Assembly (NCBI RefSeq): GCF_947495625.1
Contig: NZ_CANLZW010000021.1
Coordinates: forward strand, 21,119-85,118
Direction: 5' to 3'
Length of the DNA: 64,000 bases
From: an uncultured Cocleimonas sp.
GTDB lineage: Bacteria; Pseudomonadota; Gammaproteobacteria; Thiotrichales; Thiotrichaceae
The notes below the pieces were generated by a model. It made no database searches, was not told the origin of the DNA, and saw only the letters and a program-made list of their open reading frames with translations. A program made the position numbers and the translations under genes. This document shows, in pieces, positions 26,709 to 34,425 of this stretch (within the stretch, counting starts at the first letter, position 1; every line of letters starts with the position of its first letter).

Positions 26709-27821
26709 ATGAACATCGATGCAAAAACAGGGAAAACCTTTTCTCTTTTCTTTATCTTTTTTTTGCTAAGTACTTTGGCAGCCTGTAAAGGTGAAGAAAA
26801 AGCAATGGCGGATGATGTCGTAAAAGAAGAGCTTGTTCGTCCTGCTATTATCTCGGAGGTTCTTGGTTTCGAAGGTACCAGTATTCGTACCTTTCCTGCA
26901 TTGATTGAGGCTAATAAAAAATCTGATTTAGCCTTTAGAGTTCCCGGACAACTGGAAAAAGTAACCGTAAAGTCCGGCTCGCAAGTAAAGAAAGGGCAGT
27001 TGTTAGCGCAGATAGACAGCACTGATTATCAGAATGCTTATGATGATCGCATTGCAAAATTGAATCTCGCAAAGACCAAATACAAACAAACTACGACACT
27101 TTTCAAGAAACGTTATGCCTCTCAAGCTGAGGTTGATGCTGTGACGGCAGAGCTTAAAGCCGCTCAAGTTGCGGTAAAGCAGGCTAAAACCGATTTAACC
27201 TATACCAAGTTACGTGCACCTTTTACTGGCGCGATCTCACACGTCAATATCGAAAACTTTCAGTTTATTCAGCCACAGCAAACCATTGTTCAACTACAAA
27301 ATACCAATCAACTGGATGTGCAGTTTGATATCCCCGAAACATTGATCAAAAGCTTGAAAAAGTCGGATAAATACAAGTCGATGTGCGGCAAGGTGAAGCT
27401 AGCTTCTGACAATAAAAATGAAATCAAAGCGTGCTACAAAGAACATGATTCTGTGCCAGACCAGGCGACACGTTCATATCCGGTTTTATTCAGCTTAAAA
27501 AATCCTGAAGACTACAACGTACTTCCCGGTATGAGTGTAGATATCGAATTGGATTTTGCCGCACTGGAGTTGGCTAATGACAACAAAGGCCTTTTGATTC
27601 CCGTAGAAGCAGTGTTTGATGAAAATGATAAGCAATGGGTATGGAAAGTCACCAATGATATGCGCGTCACTAAAACCGCTGTGAAAGTGATGGGAATCGT
27701 CAAAGATAATATTCAAATCATAGAGGGTTTGAGTGTTGGAGATAAAGTTATATCGGCTGGTGTAAGTTATCTTAAGGAAGGACAAAAGATACGTCCATTA
27801 ACCAAAGAACGTGGTTTATAG
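26709..27821 (+). CDS. RND efflux periplasmic adaptor lipoprotein
   Basis: A 370-residue membrane-fusion protein. A signal sequence ends at the lipobox LAAC (Cys 25-26 region), so it is probably lipid-anchored to the inner membrane. A biotinyl-lipoyl half (AFRVPGQLEKVTVKSGSQVK) precedes a helical hairpin (ITKLRAPF region TDLTYTKLRAPFTGAISHVN), and beta-barrel and membrane-proximal domains close the protein. It lies 24 bp upstream of the RND permease gene and under the AcrR-type operator. No outer-membrane channel gene is adjacent, so a shared TolC is likely. Confidence 0.9.
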   Translation: MNIDAKTGKTFSLFFIFFLLSTLAACKGEEKAMADDVVKEELVRPAIISEVLGFEGTSIRTFPALIEANKKSDLAFRVPGQLEKVTVKSGSQVKKGQLLAQIDSTDYQNAYDDRIAKLNLAKTKYKQTTTLFKKRYASQAEVDAVTAELKAAQVAVKQAKTDLTYTKLRAPFTGAISHVNIENFQFIQPQQTIVQLQNTNQLDVQFDIPETLIKSLKKSDKYKSMCGKVKLASDNKNEIKACYKEHDSVPDQATRSYPVLFSLKNPEDYNVLPGMSVDIELDFAALELANDNKGLLIPVEAVFDENDKQWVWKVTNDMRVTKTAVKVMGIVKDNIQIIEGLSVGDKVISAGVSYLKEGQKIRPLTKERGL

Positions 27822-27845
27822 AGCAGAATCTCGGGATAAAAATTT

Positions 27846-30800
27846 ATGAATATCGCAGAACGTTCTATACGCCAAAAAACAGTGAGCTGGATGGTCATTG
27901 TGTTGTTAATTGCTGGTGGCATTTTAGCCTTTAATGGCCTGGGTCGTCTGGAAGATCCAAATTTCACTATTAAACAGGCGATGATAGTCACCTATTATCC
28001 GGGTGCGTCAGCCACAGAGGTAGAAGAAGAAATTACCCTGCCACTGGAAACGACACTGCAAACCTTATCGTATCTGGATAATGTGACGTCGACATCGAGT
28101 AATGGCATGTCGCAGATTATGGTGGAAATGAAAAGCACCTATCGTAAGGACGACTTAGCGCAAATCTGGGATGAGATGCGCAGTAAAATTTCAGACTTGA
28201 CGTCACAGTTACCGGTGGGTTCAAATGCTCCGATTGTGAACACTGAATTTGGCGATGTATTTGGTTACTTCATGGCATTCACAGGTAAAGATTATAACTA
28301 CGCCGACTTAAAAGACTATGTCGATTATCTCAAACGTGAGTTAGTGGTTGTCGATGGCGTAGGTAAAGTACAAGTAGGCGGCACTAGAAACGAAGAGTTG
28401 ATTATCGAAATTAATCGTTCGCGGATGACGGCATTAGGATTAAACATCACTTCACTACAAGGCTTGTTACAAACTCAGAATCTGGTGAGTAATGCGGGCA
28501 AAATTAAAATCGGTTCTGAGTATGTTCGCATCAGTTCGACGGGTACGGTTTCATCGATTGAAGCAATGAAGAACTTAACGGTTGGACGTAATGGCGATCA
28601 ATTAGTCTACCTTTCTGACATCGCAACAATCAGCAAACAGTTCGTTGATCCTGCCAGTCACATCTATCATTTCAATGGTGAAAATGCTTTAACCCTGGCG
28701 GTATCATTTGCATCGGGTGTTAACGTTGTTGAGGTAGGAAACGCGATTAAAGCACGTTTAGAAGAATTGGAATTCGCGCGTCCAGTGGGTATTGAGATCG
28801 GCGTCATTTACGATCAGCCAGGGCAGGTTGATGCATCGGTTAAGAATTTTGTCGTAAGTCTGGCGCAAGCGGTCGGCATTGTTATTGCCGTACTATTGAT
28901 TGCGATGGGATTACGCCCAGGTATTCTGATGAGTATCGTATTGCTTCTGACGATTCTTGGTACGTTTATTATCATGAACATTCAGGGGATTGAGCTACAT
29001 CGTATTTCTTTGGGTGCCTTGATTATTGCTCTCGGAATGTTGGTAGATAACGCCATCGTCATAACCGAGGGAATTATGATCGGTTTGAAACGCGGTTTGA
29101 CCCGAATTGAAGCCGCAAACCGCATTGTTAAAAACACGGTCTGGCCATTATTGGGTGCTACGGTCATTGCGATTACCGCATTTGCGCCGATTGGATTATC
29201 GCCTGATGCCAGCGGCGAGTTCACGGGTAGCTTGTTCTGGGTGTTATTTATCTCGTTATTTTTAAGCTGGGTCTTAGCAATTACGATTACGCCATTTCTC
29301 TGCTATCTGATGTTCAAAGAAGAAATTATTGCGCAACACGATATGGCAGCTGATCCTTATAAAGGTGTTTTTTATGGTACATATCGCTGGTTGTTGCACG
29401 TTTTCTTGCGTTTCCGTTGGTTAACCCTTTTCGGCATTATTGGGTTGTTTGTATTTTCCATGATGAACTTTTCGAACGTTAAGCAGGCTTTCTTTCCTGC
29501 GAGTTCATTGCCGGTATTCATACTGGATTACTGGTTACCAGAAGGCAGTGATATTCGTGCGACTGAAAAAGATATCCGTGGCTTAGAAAACTACATCAAA
29601 GAGCAAGATGGCGTTGAGCAAGTAACGGCAACCATCGGCCGTGGTGCAGAACGATTCATGCTGACATATAGCCCAGAATTTAACTATCCCAGTTATGCCC
29701 AATTACTGGTACGTGCAGAGAGTTTTGAGCGCGTAGGAAGTCTTATGGGTGAAATTAAAACCTATACCGATGCCAATTATCCGCAGGCATTCACCAAATA
29801 CGACCGTATGGCTATTGGCCCGAGTACCAAAGCTAAAATAGAAGCGCGATTTATTGGCCCTGATCCAAAAGTGTTGAGAAAACTAGGGGCACAAGCCGAG
29901 GAAATATTCCTCGCCGAAGAAGATGCAATCAATATTAAACAGGATTGGAGAGAACGCACAAAGCTGGTTCGACCTATATTTGATGATAATGCGGCACGAC
30001 GTTTAGGGATTAGTAAGAAGGATCTTGATGATGCGATTGCATTAAATGTTTCTGGTTCAACCATTGGTATTTTCAGAAATGGATCGCAAATTTTACCGAT
30101 TAAATTACGCCCACCAGAATCTGAGCGAAGCAGTTTTGATGAGTTAAAGAATATTGAAATATTCAGCCCGGCTAAGCAGGCGTATGTAAATATTGAGCAA
30201 GCTACCAATGGTATCAAAGTAGAGTGGGAAGACCCGCTGATTAAACGCCGTGACAGAAAGCGAACGCTTACCGTACTCGCTGATCCAAATCCTGCCACAG
30301 GCAGTATGCCAGTGCCGCTATTAGCTAAATTGCGTCCTTTAATTGAGGAAATAGAACTCCCGATAGGATATAGCTTAAAGTGGGGGGGTGAGTATGAAGC
30401 CCAGCAAAAAGCCAATAAAGCGGTGTTTGCGTTTGTTCCATTAGGTGCTTTGGTAATGCTGGTTATTACGATCTTTATGTTTAATTCGATTAAGCAAACA
30501 TTAGCTGTCTGGATTACGGTGCCGTTAGCGATGATTGGTGTGACCTGGGGTTTACTCGTTACTGGCGCACCTTTCAGTTTCATGGCGTTACTGGCTATTT
30601 TGAGTTTAACCGGGATGCTGATAAAAAATGGCATAGTGCTGGTCGAGGAAATCAAACGCCTCAATGAAGAAGAGGGCGATGAAATGCTGCATGCGATTTC
30701 AAATGCATCGGTAAGTCGCTTGCGACCTGTAACCATGGCGATGATTACCACCGTATTGGGAATGATACCGTTGCTTTCTGATGTGTTCTTCCAGCCTATG

Positions 30801-30902
30801 GCGGTTACTATTATGTTTGGTTTGAGTTTCGCGACGGTGCTGACTTTGATTTTAGTGCCTGTACTATACGCTTTATTTTACGGTGTTAAATACAAGAGCT
30901 AG
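27846..30902 (+). CDS. RND-family efflux permease
   Basis: A 1018-residue proton-driven inner-membrane pump with the RND duplication: two large periplasmic domains and twelve helices. Motifs: NIAERSIRQKTVSWMVIVLL start, GRLEDPNFTIKQAMIVTYYP, LGALIIALGMLVDNAIVITEG with the proton-relay Asp in helix 4, and RLRPVTMAMITTVLGMIPLL near the end. Length is typical for the HAE-type drug pumps. It is co-transcribed with the adaptor. Codons 843-851 include a run resembling the G6 element core, but they encode the conserved WGGEYE, so this may be chance. Confidence 0.92.
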   Translation: MNIAERSIRQKTVSWMVIVLLIAGGILAFNGLGRLEDPNFTIKQAMIVTYYPGASATEVEEEITLPLETTLQTLSYLDNVTSTSSNGMSQIMVEMKSTYRKDDLAQIWDEMRSKISDLTSQLPVGSNAPIVNTEFGDVFGYFMAFTGKDYNYADLKDYVDYLKRELVVVDGVGKVQVGGTRNEELIIEINRSRMTALGLNITSLQGLLQTQNLVSNAGKIKIGSEYVRISSTGTVSSIEAMKNLTVGRNGDQLVYLSDIATISKQFVDPASHIYHFNGENALTLAVSFASGVNVVEVGNAIKARLEELEFARPVGIEIGVIYDQPGQVDASVKNFVVSLAQAVGIVIAVLLIAMGLRPGILMSIVLLLTILGTFIIMNIQGIELHRISLGALIIALGMLVDNAIVITEGIMIGLKRGLTRIEAANRIVKNTVWPLLGATVIAITAFAPIGLSPDASGEFTGSLFWVLFISLFLSWVLAITITPFLCYLMFKEEIIAQHDMAADPYKGVFYGTYRWLLHVFLRFRWLTLFGIIGLFVFSMMNFSNVKQAFFPASSLPVFILDYWLPEGSDIRATEKDIRGLENYIKEQDGVEQVTATIGRGAERFMLTYSPEFNYPSYAQLLVRAESFERVGSLMGEIKTYTDANYPQAFTKYDRMAIGPSTKAKIEARFIGPDPKVLRKLGAQAEEIFLAEEDAINIKQDWRERTKLVRPIFDDNAARRLGISKKDLDDAIALNVSGSTIGIFRNGSQILPIKLRPPESERSSFDELKNIEIFSPAKQAYVNIEQATNGIKVEWEDPLIKRRDRKRTLTVLADPNPATGSMPVPLLAKLRPLIEEIELPIGYSLKWGGEYEAQQKANKAVFAFVPLGALVMLVITIFMFNSIKQTLAVWITVPLAMIGVTWGLLVTGAPFSFMALLAILSLTGMLIKNGIVLVEEIKRLNEEEGDEMLHAISNASVSRLRPVTMAMITTVLGMIPLLSDVFFQPMAVTIMFGLSFATVLTLILVPVLYALFYGVKYKS
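30372..30393 (+). repeat. G6-like sequence inside the RND permease gene
   Basis: CTTAAAGTGGGGGGGTGAGT differs from the element core at two positions and encodes LKWGGE in frame. WGGE is conserved in many RND pumps, so this is only a candidate copy. Confidence 0.3.
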
Positions 30903-30998
30903 AATTTCAGTTTGGTTTGAGTATCGTAAAATTAAAAATCGATATCGAGTCTGATTAATATCAACTATAAGTAACCTGAATTAGTTGATAATGAGAGT

Positions 30999-32405
30999 AT
31001 GGAACCCTTCTCATTTATATTGCTAGAGCTCGCTGTCATTATCGGCATGGCTTCTATTGGCCGTGGTCTGGCGTTACGTTTTAATCAGGCTTCAGTGCTC
31101 GGCGAATTGATGATCGGAGTGCTGTTGGGCAATATAGCCTATTGGTTGGGTAACCCATTAGCGACCGTGATTATGCACCTGGATGATGCGCAGAAATTGC
31201 TTGAAGAAGTGTGGCGCAGTGGTTCCAGTATCAATGATGCCGCACTGCATGTTTTTAACGGCAATGAATTAGCAGAAGGCGGAATCTCTCAGGAATTAAT
31301 TTCCATAATAGTAGGTCCTCATGCAATGGATACATTGCTGATGACCATGACGCTTTGGTTATTCTCCAACCTTGGTGTGATCTTGCTGCTATTTATGATT
31401 GGTTTGGAAAACTCAGTCACCGATATGATCAAGGTCGGTACTCGTTCTTTGCTCGTTTCCATCATTGGTGTGGTCGCACCATTTTCACTGGGTTTTATTG
31501 CCAGTAGTTGGTTTTTACCGGATGCCTCAACGCCTGCTCATTTGTTTATCGGGGCTACATTAAGCGCAACCAGTGTCGGTATTACCGCGCGTGTATTAAA
31601 AGATTTAAACAGATTTAAAAGCAAAGAAGCGCGTGTCATTCTAGGTGCCGCGGTAATCGATGATATTTTAGGCCTGATCATCCTCGCAATCGTTATTGGT
31701 ATTGTCTCTACAGGCAGTGTGCAAATAGCCGATGTGTCACAAATTCTCTTGTTATCGATTGGTTTCATAGCCTTGGTGTTGCTCTATGGTGAAAAATCCG
31801 TCGGCTGGTTGGTGAGTAAGTTTTATCAGGTATTTAGTAAAATTCAGGTAAAACTATTATTCCCATTAGCCCTGGCTTTTCTAATGGCAGCCTTTACAAA
31901 TTTTATTGGCCTGGCATCAATTGTGGGTGCTTTTGCCGCGGGCTTAATTGTAAATGATGAACACTTTGGTGATAGTAAAAAAAGAAGCCAGCACTGTGAT
32001 GAAAATGGGAGATTTGATTATTCGCCGACCACTCAGGAACTGATTAATCCGATTGAAAGTCTGTTTGCTCCGGTATTTTTTGTATTGATGGGAATGCAGG
32101 TTAATCTAAAAACCTTTCTCGAAACGCAAACTATCTGGCTGGCTGTTATGTTTACTGTGGTGGCAATCATAGGAAAGCTGTTATCTGGGCTTGCTGCTGG
32201 TAAAGGCGTGAATCGTTTTGTGATTGGTGTCGGTATGATTCCTCGTGGTGAAGTGGGTTTAATATTTGCCAGTATCGGAAAAGGGCTGGGTGTTATTGGT
32301 GATGATGTCTTCAGTGCTATTGTGATTATGGTGATTATAACGACACTGATTACACCGATTGTTCTGAAATGGTCTATTGATAGAAGCATGGTTAAAAAGA
32401 TCTAA
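30999..32405 (+). CDS. CPA2-type cation:proton antiporter (Kef-like)
   Basis: A 468-residue membrane protein with about twelve helices of the Na+/H+ exchanger fold. Motifs: RFNQASVLGELMIGVLLGNI, NLGVILLLFMIGLENSVTDM, and GAAVIDDILGLIILAIVIGI with the ion-site Asp pair; then GMIPRGEVGLIFASIG. It has no cytoplasmic RCK/TrkA-N domain, unlike KefB/KefC, and carries an unusual hydrophilic loop DSKKRSQHCDENGRFDYSPT. The transported ion cannot be deduced. A G6 element lies 23 bp after the stop. Confidence 0.88.
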   Translation: MEPFSFILLELAVIIGMASIGRGLALRFNQASVLGELMIGVLLGNIAYWLGNPLATVIMHLDDAQKLLEEVWRSGSSINDAALHVFNGNELAEGGISQELISIIVGPHAMDTLLMTMTLWLFSNLGVILLLFMIGLENSVTDMIKVGTRSLLVSIIGVVAPFSLGFIASSWFLPDASTPAHLFIGATLSATSVGITARVLKDLNRFKSKEARVILGAAVIDDILGLIILAIVIGIVSTGSVQIADVSQILLLSIGFIALVLLYGEKSVGWLVSKFYQVFSKIQVKLLFPLALAFLMAAFTNFIGLASIVGAFAAGLIVNDEHFGDSKKRSQHCDENGRFDYSPTTQELINPIESLFAPVFFVLMGMQVNLKTFLETQTIWLAVMFTVVAIIGKLLSGLAAGKGVNRFVIGVGMIPRGEVGLIFASIGKGLGVIGDDVFSAIVIMVIITTLITPIVLKWSIDRSMVKKI

Positions 32406-32427
32406 GTATTTATTACATAGCAATTAG

Positions 32428-32459
32428 AAAAAAGTGCACAAAAGTAGGGGGGTGACCTT
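32428..32459 (+). repeat. G6 element copy upstream of ampD
   Basis: A6 GTGCACAAA then AGTAGGGGGGTGACCTT; 36 bp before the favoured ampD start and overlapping its likely promoter zone. Confidence 0.85.
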
Positions 32460-32494
32460 TTACCGTATATGCATTGTTCTGGCATAATATCGAT

Positions 32495-33127
32495 ATGCTA
32501 AAAATTGTAAAAAAACACTCAGAATCAAATAACAATATTAATAAAGGTTTTTTAGAAAGTGCGCGGGTTTGCCCTTCGCCAAATCATGATGATCGTCCAG
32601 ACAGCGATGATATTTCTTTAATCGTGATTCACAATATCAGCCTGCCACCGAATCAGTTTGGCGGCGAAGGTATCGATCAGCTATTTACCAATACGCTGAA
32701 TAAGGATGAGCATCCTTTTTACGAAGAAATTGATCACTTGCGAGTATCAAGCCATTTATTGATCAGACGTGATGGTGAAGTTGTACAGTACGTACCGTTT
32801 GAAAAACGTGCATGGCATGCGGGTGAATCCAGCTATTTAGGTCGAAGCGTGTGTAATGATTTTTCTATCGGTATTGAAATGGAAGGGACAGATTTCGAAC
32901 CCTTTACGGATATTCAATATCAGGTGTTAGAAACGACCATCCATTCCTTACTGGAACGTTATCCTACATTGTCGAAGCAGAATATTACTGGTCATGAACA
33001 TATTGCGCCAGGTCGCAAAACCGATCCGGGCCCATATTTTAAATGGGAAAAACTAGCAAAGTCCTTAGATACAAAACTGCCTGCAGATGCTTGTAATGAG
33101 AGCAATGAGGTTAACAAAGATGACTGA
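32495..33127 (+). CDS. ampD: 1,6-anhydro-N-acetylmuramyl-L-alanine amidase AmpD
   Basis: A 210-residue protein from the second Met; the longer reading from 32474 adds seven residues overlapping a CATAAT -10-like box. AmpD cleaves anhydromuropeptides in the cytoplasm during cell-wall recycling. Conserved blocks: RVCPSPNHDDRPDSDDISLI, VIHNISLPPNQFGGEGIDQL with the first zinc His, YVPFEKRAWHAGESSYLGR, CNDFSIGIEMEGTD, and ITGHEHIAPGRKTDPGPYF with the other zinc ligands. It overlaps the next gene by 8 bp. It is somewhat longer than E. coli AmpD (183) at both ends. Confidence 0.94.
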   Translation: MLKIVKKHSESNNNINKGFLESARVCPSPNHDDRPDSDDISLIVIHNISLPPNQFGGEGIDQLFTNTLNKDEHPFYEEIDHLRVSSHLLIRRDGEVVQYVPFEKRAWHAGESSYLGRSVCNDFSIGIEMEGTDFEPFTDIQYQVLETTIHSLLERYPTLSKQNITGHEHIAPGRKTDPGPYFKWEKLAKSLDTKLPADACNESNEVNKDD

Positions 33128-33713
33128 GCAAACGACTACGATAATCGATATTCTCCGCCATGGTGAGCCTGAGGGTGGCAGTATGTATCGAGGTGGTGGT
33201 ACAGACCATCATTTGAGCGATGTCGGTTGGAAGCAAATGCATAGAAGCGTTGAGCGAAATACAGCTGATTGGTCGTCAATAATCACTTCACCAATGCTGC
33301 GTTGTAGCGAGTTTGCTCAGCAATTAGCGGATAGTAAAGATATACCGATTGAAGAGGTAGAAAACTTTCGTGAAGCGGGTTATGGCAAATGGGAAGGACG
33401 CACTGCAACAGAAATCATGCGAGAGTCAGAAAAGGAATATTGGAATTTCTTCGATGATCCTGTCAAACATCGTCCAGAGAATGCAGAGTTATTAGAGTTT
33501 TTCACACCAAGAGTAAACGATGCATTTGGTAAATTATTGTCAGATCATCAGGGGCAGCATGTGTTATTGGTAACACACCTTGGAGTTACACGCGCCATTC
33601 TAGGTATTATTCTGGGGATGCCATTAGCAAGTCAGCAGTTAATAGATATGCCTTTTGCGGGAATGGTGAGAATCATTAATGACCGAAAAGGTCTTAGATT
33701 ATTGTTGCGATAA
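33120..33713 (+). CDS. Histidine phosphatase superfamily protein
   Basis: From ATG 33120, with a GAGG ribosome site, the product is 197 residues. The phosphohistidine motif IDILRHGEPEGGSM lies at the start. The second catalytic region has ITSPMLRCSEFAQQLADS, then FREAGYGKWEGRTATEIM and LLVTHLGVTRAILGIILGMP. The pattern is like CobC-type alpha-ribazole phosphatases and other small RHG phosphatases; no cobalamin genes are nearby. The start overlaps the ampD stop, implying coupled translation. Confidence 0.85.
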   Translation: MTEQTTTIIDILRHGEPEGGSMYRGGGTDHHLSDVGWKQMHRSVERNTADWSSIITSPMLRCSEFAQQLADSKDIPIEEVENFREAGYGKWEGRTATEIMRESEKEYWNFFDDPVKHRPENAELLEFFTPRVNDAFGKLLSDHQGQHVLLVTHLGVTRAILGIILGMPLASQQLIDMPFAGMVRIINDRKGLRLLLR

Positions 33714-33783
33714 TTAGCTGAGAAAATACGCTGAGGTAATACAACTTGCATAAGGATTAGCATAAGTAAGATATGCAGAAACT

Positions 33784-34356
33784 CTAGGTATCTTTCATCG
33801 CTTTTTTAATTTCAGTCATCATCTCTTTTTTTGCCTGCGCTGCTTCTCTCGTTTCTACACGACACTTCCAGCGGTGTTTAATGTTCTTACGCCATATCGT
33901 GTTTATCGTAAAGTATCCCACTGCTGATGAAACAATCGCTAGAATCAAACAACCAAATAATAATGGCTGCCAGATTTGATGAAGAGTTGAGGTAAACCAT
34001 TCCCAGCTTAGGTCCATCGGCACCGATTCTAATTCCACACCGAGCATCACGCTGCCTAATTTATAGGCGAAGTAGAACATCGGTGGAATCGTGATTGGGT
34101 TGGTAACAAAAACTAGCGCTACGGATATTGGTAAGTGTGCGCGATAATATATGGCGAGTATTGCAGCAATAACGGTTTGCAAGGGAAAAGGTATCCAGGT
34201 GCAAAATAAACCAATGGCAAAAGCCTTGGAAACCGAGCTACGATTCATGTGCCATAAACTAGGGCGATGAAGATCTTCACCTAAATAAGATAATGCCTTG
34301 TTCTCCCGAATGGTTTTCGGGCTTGGAGAATAGCGTTTCAAGAACTTACGTGGCAT
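33784..34356 (-). CDS. DUF2062 family membrane protein
   Basis: A 190-residue protein with a basic N-terminus (MPRKFLKRYSPSPKTIRENK) and the DUF2062 signature: SVSKAFAIGLFCTWIPFPLQTVIAAILAIYYRAHLPISVA followed by FVTNPITIPPMFYFAYKLG. Two or three hydrophobic segments are followed by a charged C-terminal tail. Function unknown. It is divergent from comEC, a pairing often seen in gammaproteobacteria. Confidence 0.85.
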   Translation of the reverse strand: MPRKFLKRYSPSPKTIRENKALSYLGEDLHRPSLWHMNRSSVSKAFAIGLFCTWIPFPLQTVIAAILAIYYRAHLPISVALVFVTNPITIPPMFYFAYKLGSVMLGVELESVPMDLSWEWFTSTLHQIWQPLLFGCLILAIVSSAVGYFTINTIWRKNIKHRWKCRVETREAAQAKKEMMTEIKKAMKDT

Positions 34357-34425
34357 ATGTTATATTTTATCTAAATACACAATTTAAATCATAATAAACA
34401 GACGAATAATACAAATAATATTTTA

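Noticed and set aside
29777..30751. 324-codon open frame on the minus strand inside the RND gene
   Set aside because: Antisense shadow of a strongly conserved pump gene, low-complexity Ser/Ile-rich translation and no ribosome site.
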